The notes under the pieces: model-generated
What the model saw: only the letters and a program-made list of their open reading frames with translations
The model's database searches: none
What the model was told of the DNA's origin: nothing
DNA from: Alistipes sp.
GTDB lineage: Bacteria; Bacteroidota; Bacteroidia; Bacteroidales; Rikenellaceae
DNA: 64,000 bases
Direction: 5' to 3'
Assembly (NCBI GenBank): GCA_017520545.1
Contig: JAFXFM010000018.1
Coordinates: 1-64,000 of the forward strand
Shown: positions 8,802 to 17,080 of the stretch, one piece after another
Layout of the letters: every line of letters starts with the position of its first letter
How positions within the stretch are numbered: the stretch's first letter is position 1
Made by a program: the position numbers and the translations under genes

Positions 8802-10522
8802 CGTAACACTCCTTTCTTTGTTATTACTCCTGCATCCTCGTCCTCAGGGTACTCCTCCTCTATGCTATTTGCCAACTTCTTGTTAGGATACCAATTTTTG
8901 TAGTAATCGACAAGGTTTGCCGGTGCATTGGTGAAGCCACTACTCGAACCATCGGTCCAGCGACCCTCCTGTGGAAATACCAAACTGAACGGAATCCACC
9001 AGTCGAGTGCAGGGTGCATAAGCAGCCACGTCGGGAGTTCACCCGAGAGGCGGTTATGGTTTATTCGGAAGGTCTTTGTCGTAGGCATAACCTTCGGCGT
9101 ACCGACCAACGCCATAGGCAGGGTGTCGGCAGCGATAACCTCTGCCTCGGTCCACTTCGGCACCTCAGGGTCGTCCTCGAACGATGGCAATGTGCCGTGG
9201 AGATAGTTTACACTCAACACCAACGTATCCAAGCCCCACTTCAACAGATGTTCCGGAATACCCTCCTCCTCGACAAGACCGCCAAGCTCCTCCATTGCAT
9301 AGCGGCTATTGCTCAAATCGCTTACGGCGTGTCGCTGTTGTGCATTCATAACCAATGCACGAAGATTAGGGAAGTTCTCCTTCGTAATCATACTTGGCAC
9401 ACGTTGGAAGTTATTCGAGCCCAAATCGAGGTACTCCAAATTTCTGAGGTTTTTGAACGACTCAGGCAACTCGCTCAAACCAAATGCGCCTACGGTCAAT
9501 CGCTTCAAATCCTTCAATTCGCAGATATGCTCGCCAAGATTCAGGCTTTTGAGCATAGAGTTCTCGTTCGAGAATATATAAATCTCCTCAGCTGCGGTAA
9601 GATATTTAAACTCGTATGGAAGACCCTCGAATGAGTTGCAGAGGAAAATCTCGACCTTTTTGACACGACCAATTTTATCTTCCGAACAGCCATCACGTCT
9701 ATCCCAAAGAGTTACGCCATTCCAAGTATTCATTGGAGTCGAAGAGTCCCAGATTGTCCAGCACTGCATAGTGTTCACAATGTTGAGCAATGCCAACGAG
9801 TCGCCTGCACGAGTGTCGGGAATAATCTTCTCGGCTGCCTCCTGCAGAACCCTCAGTTTGCCACTATGCGAAACATTTATAGTATCGGCGATTGGCACAA
9901 ACTCTATATCTGCCAAGCGAGGATTCTCGGAGTTGTTTATCTTCCAATTAAATCGGACCCTAACCTCACGAGGACGCGCTCCTCTATCCAAATTGTGTTT
10001 GTAGGCATCGCCCAAATTCGACGCCGGCTCACGCGAAATCCAGAATTGTTGCTCCTTCGGAACTTTTACGTCGAAAGCAAAATTCGACTTCACGACCACA
10101 TCGAAATAGCGCTTGCCAAACTCGGCAAATTTCTTAACCTCAACCTCATCTCTATCAACATCGAGCGTATATTGGTAGCCCTTCTGCTTAACGGTAATAT
10201 AGCGGTCTTTGTTGGTCGCCACATTACGAATTGCTACCTTCGCTTCGCGCGGATAGGTAGTCAAAGCCGAGTCGATAACGAAGTCGCAGGTTACCGTTCC
10301 GCGACCATTTGCAGGCGACACGGCAATCCAAGGAACATTCTGCTCGACAAGTGCAATCCACTCATCACTCGACTGAACTTTCACCCTCTTAACACCACCA
10401 TCAGCCTCCACCTCGAGAACATCGGTGTCGGTCTTAAAGTCGAGGATTTCGTCTTTTGTCGTACACGCAACCACAGCCAATGCTGCAACTGCCAAAATAA
10501 ATGTATTATATCTCATCTTCAT
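8798..10522 (-). CDS. BACON and leucine-rich-repeat lipoprotein
   Basis: 574 residues with lipobox 'AVVAC' (Cys 20). Residues about 30-115 fit a BACON domain ('VEADGGVKRVKVQSSDEW', '...RYITVKQKGYQ'). A second beta domain follows to about 235. From about 270 to 510 there are irregular LRR units such as 'LKRLTVGAFGLSELPESF' and 'LEYLDLGSNNFQRVPS', the plant- or LRR_8-like type rather than BspA. BACON domains usually mediate carbohydrate or mucin contacts, and LRRs mediate protein binding. With the neighbouring S8 protease this suggests a surface binding protein for proteinaceous ligands, which is inference. The gene overlaps the protease start by four bases and follows the larger LRR lipoprotein by 17 nt. 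Confidence 0.85.
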   Translation of the reverse strand: MKMRYNTFILAVAALAVVACTTKDEILDFKTDTDVLEVEADGGVKRVKVQSSDEWIALVEQNVPWIAVSPANGRGTVTCDFVIDSALTTYPREAKVAIRNVATNKDRYITVKQKGYQYTLDVDRDEVEVKKFAEFGKRYFDVVVKSNFAFDVKVPKEQQFWISREPASNLGDAYKHNLDRGARPREVRVRFNWKINNSENPRLADIEFVPIADTINVSHSGKLRVLQEAAEKIIPDTRAGDSLALLNIVNTMQCWTIWDSSTPMNTWNGVTLWDRRDGCSEDKIGRVKKVEIFLCNSFEGLPYEFKYLTAAEEIYIFSNENSMLKSLNLGEHICELKDLKRLTVGAFGLSELPESFKNLRNLEYLDLGSNNFQRVPSMITKENFPNLRALVMNAQQRHAVSDLSNSRYAMEELGGLVEEEGIPEHLLKWGLDTLVLSVNYLHGTLPSFEDDPEVPKWTEAEVIAADTLPMALVGTPKVMPTTKTFRINHNRLSGELPTWLLMHPALDWWIPFSLVFPQEGRWTDGSSSGFTNAPANLVDYYKNWYPNKKLANSIEEEYPEDEDAGVITKKGVLR

Positions 10523-10539
10523 ACTCTTTTCCCCCGCTA

Positions 10540-13218
10540 TTACTTCAACATCGCATCACAATTCAAAATTTTCTGACTCTTATCGTAGTAGAGAATATAC
10601 GCTCCCGACTGCCAAGCATAGCAGATGTCCGACGCATCGAATACGATATTCGGGTTGTCGCTGATATCGAGAATATAGCACAATGTCGATATGGTATCCT
10701 CTATCTTACCCAAATCATTCGAACCGAGATACAATCCTCGCAAGCCTTTGTGCTGATAAATACCCAGCGGCCACTCTGACAAGCAACGATTACCCTCTGC
10801 ATCACGCTGACTGCGCACCGACAACACCGTCAAAGACTCGGCATCGAGCGGCAGATAAGGGAAGTGGCTGAAACGATTGAACGACAGATCCACGCCATAT
10901 AGATATGGCATATTACCTGCGTGGAAATCGCGTGGCAACTCTGTCAAGCGATTGTACGAGAAGTCGAAAGACATATGATTTACGGCGTTTTCGTGGTCAA
11001 AACAGCCCTCAGGAATCTCCTCCATCTCGCAGGCACTCAATATGATGTATTCGAACAACGAGTTCGAGTCGGCAAAAGCCTTCGGATACCTCTTTATCTT
11101 GTTCATCGACAAGGTCAAAGTATTAACCTTTATACCGCGATAAGTTCCATTTTCTTCGCCCTCGCAGCCTGTGATTTGGTTGCCGCCAAAACTTACCGAG
11201 TTCATCGTAAACGAACTCTTGGCGTTGAAGATATTCGGTATTTTGGTCAATTTGTTGTAGTTTACCGAGAAATTCTCTATATCGTTGAAGCCGCAGAAAT
11301 AGCCCTCACTATCGTGCGGGATATTTTCGATCTGGTTGTTGTCGAGGTACAACTGCACGAGTTCCACCTCTTTGCCGAGGGCATCGACGCGAGTAATCTC
11401 GTTGAATGCCAAGTCGAGCAAGCCCATAGCCTCGAAGCCATTATTGTCGGCACGGAACCAATTGCGGTCGAGTTTCGAAATTCTGTTTTCACGAGCGTAG
11501 AGAATCTCTATATTCTTACGCGCAGCACCCTTTGCGAGGGCCTCTATACCCTTCTCAACCTCCTCGGTGCTCCACTGCTTGTTGTTCGAGATGTTCACCA
11601 TACGCAACAACGGCAGTTCGCCAATCACAACAGGGAACTTCGTCATCTTCGGGCAGTTGTAGATCTCCAACGATGAGAGCGACTCCAAATCGCCAATTGT
11701 TACAGGTAACGTCTCCAACTCGCCGTTGGCGATGTTCAGAGTTTCGAGCTTCTTCAAACGACCAATCTCCTTTGGCAACGAGAGCAGACCATTCTTCAAA
11801 GTTCCGTGATTCATATCGTACTTACGAATGGTTTGAGTACCGCTCTTCTTATCTATAACGTCGCTCTCCTTGCCGCCCTTTTCGTAGAGCGAGATAGCAG
11901 GCGACGAGAGCCCCTTATACATCAATGCAAAGGCACACGCCTCCGACATCTGAATTGCCGGATGTATAGATTGCAAGTATGCACGTTGGTCGTCGAAAAG
12001 GTTGCGTTGGCGCTCCGTGTGTGAACGCTTCAAATCGAGCGATGGGTCGTACATCACATTGGTATCGTTGTGGGTACCAAGATGCAACACCACCAACTCG
12101 GTGAGTTGTCCGATATATGGTGAGAGATGACCTTTGAAGCCGAAGTTACTCAAATCGAGGCTCGCAATACGTCCGTTTGCGTGAACCTGAACACCCGGCT
12201 GCTCGCACCATAAATCGACATCTTTATTAAAATTCCAGTTCGCACCACGAGGATAATTCTCGCCATCGTAGCACCAATTAGGACCGTCGAGGCTCTTCCA
12301 AATCTCGTACAGAGCGTAATTATCCTTGATATACTCGTCGCTCTCGTAGAGTTTTACTTTAACCTTTGTTTCGGTAACCTTGTTATCCTCAACCGTAAAC
12401 TCGGTAAGCGGTGGGTTGTCGTTCACCTCCAACAAGCCCGCCGACTTCTTCGACTTCGTAGTATAGGATACAACACGATAGGTGTCAGCCTCCAACGAAA
12501 GCAACGTATCGCACTGCAACGACGAGGTCTTCCAACCGTGCTTGTCGCTTTGGTCATCGTCCTCGTCGAAGTGTTGCGAGAACTTTGTCGGGATATTCTC
12601 CAAAACAATGGTCTCCTCGCCAAATACGTCGCCATTGCGCACCACCTTCAAAGCGATATCGACGAACTTTATCTCGTCGAAGGTGTACTCCATAGGGCGT
12701 TCACCACGTGTATTCGTGAAGTCGGACATATCCTTTATCAAGGTAAACTGCACCTTACCGCGAGGCTTCACGTTTACGGTAACCTCGTGCAATGTAAGAC
12801 CTCCGGCATTCACCACAAACTTACGCTCGGCAGAGGAGTAGTTGCGATAGATAACGTTATCGAGCGCATCGAAAAGGGTTATCATTCCCAACTCATACTC
12901 TCCGGCGAGAAGTTTGAGTTTGTCGCTCCGCAAACCAAACTCGGCAGCCTCGGCATTTGCCGACGAAAGTACAAGGCTCTGACGAATGCTAATGCCAGCT
13001 GCGTCGGTGATGTTTATCTCCACCTTGCACGCCTCGGCAAGATAGTCCAACTCGGTAATAGATGAACGCGAAGGTGTGTAGGACGCCTCCTTGTACAACT
13101 TGAACTGAACATATCCGTAGTCGCGCTCACACAAATCCGCCGCGTTATCCTTCGCACAACCAACGGCAAAGAGTGTGGCTATAGCAACTGCAAATATATT
13201 GATTTTAAGTAACTTCAT
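10540..13218 (-). CDS. Large leucine-rich-repeat lipoprotein (DUF4458-like N-terminus)
   Basis: 892 residues. Lipobox 'LFAVGC' gives lipidated Cys 21. Residues about 30-300 form a beta-rich region with conserved strands ('GLTLHEVTVNVKPRGKVQF') that I recognise as DUF4458-like. A plant-LRR-like capping segment ('YALYEIWKSLDGPNW', '...LSPYIGQLTELVVL') starts near 310, and LRRs run from about 370 to 880 ('LETLNIANGELETLPVTIGD', 'LVQLYLDNNQIENIPHD'). There is no catalytic motif. It should be a surface-exposed binding protein working with SusC/SusD and the downstream BACON-LRR and S8 proteins. Spacing is 33 nt from the upstream gene and 17 nt to the next, consistent with one operon. Confident on architecture, not on ligand. 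Confidence 0.85.
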   Translation of the reverse strand: MKLLKINIFAVAIATLFAVGCAKDNAADLCERDYGYVQFKLYKEASYTPSRSSITELDYLAEACKVEINITDAAGISIRQSLVLSSANAEAAEFGLRSDKLKLLAGEYELGMITLFDALDNVIYRNYSSAERKFVVNAGGLTLHEVTVNVKPRGKVQFTLIKDMSDFTNTRGERPMEYTFDEIKFVDIALKVVRNGDVFGEETIVLENIPTKFSQHFDEDDDQSDKHGWKTSSLQCDTLLSLEADTYRVVSYTTKSKKSAGLLEVNDNPPLTEFTVEDNKVTETKVKVKLYESDEYIKDNYALYEIWKSLDGPNWCYDGENYPRGANWNFNKDVDLWCEQPGVQVHANGRIASLDLSNFGFKGHLSPYIGQLTELVVLHLGTHNDTNVMYDPSLDLKRSHTERQRNLFDDQRAYLQSIHPAIQMSEACAFALMYKGLSSPAISLYEKGGKESDVIDKKSGTQTIRKYDMNHGTLKNGLLSLPKEIGRLKKLETLNIANGELETLPVTIGDLESLSSLEIYNCPKMTKFPVVIGELPLLRMVNISNNKQWSTEEVEKGIEALAKGAARKNIEILYARENRISKLDRNWFRADNNGFEAMGLLDLAFNEITRVDALGKEVELVQLYLDNNQIENIPHDSEGYFCGFNDIENFSVNYNKLTKIPNIFNAKSSFTMNSVSFGGNQITGCEGEENGTYRGIKVNTLTLSMNKIKRYPKAFADSNSLFEYIILSACEMEEIPEGCFDHENAVNHMSFDFSYNRLTELPRDFHAGNMPYLYGVDLSFNRFSHFPYLPLDAESLTVLSVRSQRDAEGNRCLSEWPLGIYQHKGLRGLYLGSNDLGKIEDTISTLCYILDISDNPNIVFDASDICYAWQSGAYILYYDKSQKILNCDAMLK

Positions 13219-13251
13219 CTCTATATAATATATTCTTGATTATCTTTTTAC

Positions 13252-14460
13252 CTACTCCGCCGGAGTCTCCTCGGGTACCTCCTCAATCCAATCGAACACC
13301 AAATTTATGGTATATTCGTGAAGGCCGCCACCCTTTACCGTTCCCGATATAGTCAATACATCGGTACGCGGCAAATTCTCGGCACTTACGCCCTCACTCA
13401 AAGTGAGATAGCAGTAGCCCGTAGCGATATCCTTGTGGAACTTCAAATCGGTAGTACCACTTCCGATACCGCCATAGAAGTCGGAGTAGCCCTCCAATTT
13501 CAGAGTTGCTGCCGCATAATCTTCGCCTATAACATTTGGCGAGGCAAAAGTGAGCGTGTAGCTCTTATCCGAGCCGACGAGTGTTACACCACTCTTGGCT
13601 GCCAACTCCGGATTTGCCAATGCAAGCGAAGTCTTCACCTCGACTATGGCATCGGGGTTGTAGAGATAATAGACCGAAATTACCGTCTTACCCTCCTCGT
13701 TTACCATATTTACATAAGCCTCGTAGCCTACACCCTCGGTAAGCACAGCCTTCGAGCTCTTGTAATTCATCGCCAACTTAAACTTCTTGCCATACGCGAA
13801 CGACGAAAATTCGAGCCATTCATTGCTCTTCGATGGAAGCATTTCGAACTCACCGGCATCGTTCTTGGCATAGACTTCATATTGGAATTTGAAGTCGATA
13901 TCGTGCGAAACTATAAAGTCGCCATATTCTGCATCAGCGGCACTCAAATAGCTCACAGTATAGGTGGTTGGAGCCTCCGCAAACGGACCATTCTCGGGGT
14001 GTCCGCCCGGAGCGATTGTCGAAATCACATCGTTCTCCATACCTTCGGGTGCCGAACCCGTTATAGTGTAGGTTTTGTTCGGAATCGTGTAGATGGCAAT
14101 GGCCTGCGAATAGCCCTCGATAGTCATAACCACCTCTGCCACAAAATCCTCGACGTAGCTCGACAAGCCCTCTTGCATCTTAATCGTTACGGTATGCTCG
14201 CCCGCCTCGCCCGAACACTGCACGTCGGTAAATCCATTATAGGTCATTGTAGCATAAAGGCGCGACTCCTCGGTGAGAGCCAAACTCCAATCCTTATCTA
14301 CCGTAAAGGTCAATTCGTAACTTGCGCCCGACTCGGCAGTAATCTCCTGCAAAGTTGGGAAATTCGGTTTATGCTCCTCGTTACCTCCACCGCCGTTAGG
14401 ATTCTCGCACGAAACAAACATCACGGCTACTACACTCAAAATTGCTAATATCTTTTTCAT
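13252..14460 (-). CDS. Unrecognised lipoprotein of the SusCD locus
   Basis: 402 residues. Signal 'MKKILAILSVVAVMFVSC' gives lipidated Cys 18, followed by a Gly-rich linker ('NPNGGGGNEE'). The rest appears to be three or four beta-sandwich modules; the first ('GASYELTFTVDKDWSLALTE') is reminiscent of BACON-type sheets. I do not recognise a named family or any active site. Its place immediately after the DUF4843-like gene in a SusCD locus is where surface glycan- or peptide-binding lipoproteins (SusE/F-like position) usually sit, so a binding role is plausible. A 129-nt gap containing heptamer repeats separates it from the upstream gene, so processing or a secondary promoter there is possible. 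Confidence 0.78.
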   Translation of the reverse strand: MKKILAILSVVAVMFVSCENPNGGGGNEEHKPNFPTLQEITAESGASYELTFTVDKDWSLALTEESRLYATMTYNGFTDVQCSGEAGEHTVTIKMQEGLSSYVEDFVAEVVMTIEGYSQAIAIYTIPNKTYTITGSAPEGMENDVISTIAPGGHPENGPFAEAPTTYTVSYLSAADAEYGDFIVSHDIDFKFQYEVYAKNDAGEFEMLPSKSNEWLEFSSFAYGKKFKLAMNYKSSKAVLTEGVGYEAYVNMVNEEGKTVISVYYLYNPDAIVEVKTSLALANPELAAKSGVTLVGSDKSYTLTFASPNVIGEDYAAATLKLEGYSDFYGGIGSGTTDLKFHKDIATGYCYLTLSEGVSAENLPRTDVLTISGTVKGGGLHEYTINLVFDWIEEVPEETPAE

Positions 14461-14589
14461 AATCTATACTGTTTTCGGCTTTTAGCTTTCAGCTTTCAGC
14501 CATTGGCCATTGCTTTTTTTTAAATTTAAAATTAGTTTTCTGTTCTCCGTTTTCCGTTTTCCGTTCTCCGTTTTCCGTTTTCCGTTAGC
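14461..14589. repeat. Heptamer tandem repeats in the SusCD locus
   Basis: Two tracts fill this gap: TTAGCCA/TTTCAGC-type units at about 14478-14510, and CCGTTTT/CCGTTCT units at about 14540-14586. No promoter box of the TAnnTTTG type was seen on the minus strand. Confidence 0.65.
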
Positions 14590-15528
14590 CTAAATTCCTT
14601 CTCGCATTATCTCCTCGGCCTCCTCCTGCGATACCCATTCGAGGATATTGTAGAAGTAACCCATATAACCTATGGTGGTGGAGAAATCCTTGACATACAT
14701 CAGCACCCACAACTGCGCAAATTTCTGACACGAGTTGTAGAACGATGCTTGTTCGGCACGCGGACTATGCGTTCCCAGAATTTTGCCGTCGCCATACTGT
14801 GTACCGAATACCGTAAATTCGCTGCCGATAACTTGGTCGTTCTGCATCTTCAACAGAGGCGTTGCAGGGTTGGTGGTATCAAACGTTAGCAACACATCGT
14901 AACCATTATAAAATAGGTCGTCCATAACGATTGTATTCTCCATACTCTTGTGTTTATAACACTTCACCAATCGCTGATACGACGAGTTTGTACCCGGATA
15001 GGAGTACAACAAAAGTGATGTGAGCAGACAGTATTTAGGCTCCGCTTCGGTGCCGCCCCACTCGTTAATGTCGAATGGGCACGACTTGTACATCACAACC
15101 TTTGTGCGATTCGAGTTTGGATACATATCCCACTTCAACTCCTCATTCATAACCAACTGCAAGGTGAAACCGAGCGAGTCGGCAGGTGCGATATTCTCGT
15201 AGTTGCCATAGACCTCCACCGCAGTCGAAAGTTTTCCCGCAGGAATAGTGATTGTGTTTGAGCCGAGGCGATAGTGGTGTCCTTCGATAGCATTGCTACC
15301 CTTATCGATAATCTCCACAGCGTAGGTACGGTCGAAATCGCGTACTACGGTCGAAGATACCTCAACCCTAAATGGAGTGCCGTCCGGCAAGACCATATTG
15401 GTTGATATCGAGTCGGAGAACATCAGATACTCCTTGTCCTTGTAGGTAGTATATTGCTCGTTGCAGGCCACAAAGCCCACAACCGCAGCAACAACCCAAA
15501 ATATATTAAAAATCTTCTTCATAGTCAT
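14590..15528 (-). CDS. DUF4843-like lipoprotein, third gene of the SusCD locus
   Basis: 312 residues from ATG 15528; a second in-frame ATG two codons on gives the more usual 'MKKIFNIF' start. The lipobox is 'VGFVAC'. Residues 25-150 contain 'YLMFSDSIST...' and 'HYRLGSNTITIPAGKLSTAVEV', the Calx-beta/DUF4843 style of SusCD-associated lipoproteins, and the C-terminal half has a conserved Trp/Tyr-rich region. Such proteins often sit third in SusCD loci and are thought to aid substrate capture at the cell surface. The start is 8 nt from the SusD stop and an AGAGAAG precedes it. The family call is by recognition only; the ligand is unknown. Confidence 0.78.
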   Translation of the reverse strand: MTMKKIFNIFWVVAAVVGFVACNEQYTTYKDKEYLMFSDSISTNMVLPDGTPFRVEVSSTVVRDFDRTYAVEIIDKGSNAIEGHHYRLGSNTITIPAGKLSTAVEVYGNYENIAPADSLGFTLQLVMNEELKWDMYPNSNRTKVVMYKSCPFDINEWGGTEAEPKYCLLTSLLLYSYPGTNSSYQRLVKCYKHKSMENTIVMDDLFYNGYDVLLTFDTTNPATPLLKMQNDQVIGSEFTVFGTQYGDGKILGTHSPRAEQASFYNSCQKFAQLWVLMYVKDFSTTIGYMGYFYNILEWVSQEEAEEIMREGI

Positions 15529-15536
15529 CTTCTCTT

Positions 15537-17075
15537 TTAGTATCCGGCATTCTGTTTAACCTTCGAACCCGGAGCCTCAATCTCGTGGCGAGGAATTGGC
15601 CATACATACATATAGTTGTCGGCACTCTTCTTTATGCTGCTACCCTCAACCAACGAATTGGACTGCGGAGTACGCTCGAAGCCCTTGCCCTCGTTATAAA
15701 GTTTGCCCCAACGCTTAATATCGTGAAGGCGGTGTCCCTCCATATACAACTCACGAACACGCTCCTCGGCGATATGTTGTATAAAGTTCGACTCCGAGAC
15801 GCTCAGTGCACCAGCACCCGATGCATAACGCGACTCGCGCAGAGTTGTCAGGTCGGCAGAGGCTGCCGAGTAGTTTGGAGCCTCCTTGCGACAATACGCC
15901 TCGGCACGGATAAGATACTGTTCCGCCAAACGGAACGGCTTCGGCATCGAAACGTGGTAGAGTTGATACGAATTGATGAAGTCGCCATTGCCGTAGTACT
16001 TCACCAATAACGGCCAAACCAAGCCGTGCGCATAGCCTGTCTGCGCCTGATAGAAGTAGGCGTTGTAGCGATAGTCATTCTGCGCATAGAGGTTCAACAC
16101 CCACTGTGCAGGAACATAGTCGGGATAGAAATTGACATAATCGTTCGTGAAATTAACGAATGCCGAGCCAATCATTGCACCCGGCGACTGCGGAGTAAGG
16201 CGAACGCGCCAGATAACCTCGGTTGCCAAGTCGTAGTTCCACATATATTGGAAGTAGCTCTGACCATCGGCATAGAGGACATTTGCAGGCGAGAGGTCGA
16301 ACACTCTATTCTCGATAATGCTGGTCGAGTACTTTATCGCCTCCTCCCAATCCTGCATATAGAGTGCTACGCGAGCGTGCAGTGCCTCCGCCAAAGCCTT
16401 GGTTGCATAATCCGACGAGTATTGGTCGTAGTCGCTATTGAGCAACGCCTCCGCCTTTGCCAAATCCTCCAAAACGAATTGGTACGAGTCGTACAACGAT
16501 GCACGCTCGGCCACCTCCGCCTTGGAGTAGTGTTTGCGCAATACAACGCCCATCTTATCCTTTGCCGTCATCGGGTCGTACGCTTCGCAATACAACTTCA
16601 ATAGCTCCGAATATGCCAATGCTCGCAGAGTATAGACCTCGCCCGTGTAGTAGTCGAGGCTGGTGAGTTTGGCATCGTCGTAGGTGTTAGCCTTTACGCC
16701 ATCAATTTTTTCGAGGAAGAAGTTGCAGTTGGAAATCACACTATACAACCCTGCATATACACTCTCCACCTCCGAGGTTGTCGAACGAATCTGCCACAAC
16801 CAGAACGAGCCGTATTGGTTGCTGTATCCATCGATTGCATAGACCATATCCGCCTGAATATCGGGCAGGAGTGTCAAATAACCATTGTGCAGCGCACCAC
16901 TCTTAAACATTGCGTAGATACCGGTAACGAGTTGTTCGGCATCGTCGTAGGTGAGCATCGCCTTATCCTCCAAAATCGCCGAGTCGGGATATTTTTCCAG
17001 ACACGAGGTTGTCGCCACAAGTGCCGAAACGGCAACCACCCACAATTTTATATTGTATATTAAACTCTTCATCAT
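15537..17075 (-). CDS. SusD/RagB-family outer membrane lipoprotein
   Basis: 512 residues with lipobox 'ATTSC' and the typical following 'LEKYPDSAI'. The TPR-like helices of the family are visible ('GEVYTLRALAYSELLKLYC', 'LAEALHARVALYMQDWEEAI'), as are the C-terminal signatures 'RLAEQYLIRAEAYC', 'LREERV'-like 'IAEERVRELYMEGHRLHDI' and a closing 'NAGY'. SusD proteins cap a partner SusC channel and help pull substrate in. It follows SusC by 5 nt, so the two are co-transcribed and surely form a complex. The substrate cannot be deduced from SusD itself; the company of an S8 protease and LRR lipoproteins, and the absence of CAZymes, points to proteins or peptides. Two consecutive ATGs begin the frame. 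Confidence 0.95.
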   Translation of the reverse strand: MMKSLIYNIKLWVVAVSALVATTSCLEKYPDSAILEDKAMLTYDDAEQLVTGIYAMFKSGALHNGYLTLLPDIQADMVYAIDGYSNQYGSFWLWQIRSTTSEVESVYAGLYSVISNCNFFLEKIDGVKANTYDDAKLTSLDYYTGEVYTLRALAYSELLKLYCEAYDPMTAKDKMGVVLRKHYSKAEVAERASLYDSYQFVLEDLAKAEALLNSDYDQYSSDYATKALAEALHARVALYMQDWEEAIKYSTSIIENRVFDLSPANVLYADGQSYFQYMWNYDLATEVIWRVRLTPQSPGAMIGSAFVNFTNDYVNFYPDYVPAQWVLNLYAQNDYRYNAYFYQAQTGYAHGLVWPLLVKYYGNGDFINSYQLYHVSMPKPFRLAEQYLIRAEAYCRKEAPNYSAASADLTTLRESRYASGAGALSVSESNFIQHIAEERVRELYMEGHRLHDIKRWGKLYNEGKGFERTPQSNSLVEGSSIKKSADNYMYVWPIPRHEIEAPGSKVKQNAGY

Positions 17076-17080
17076 AGCCG

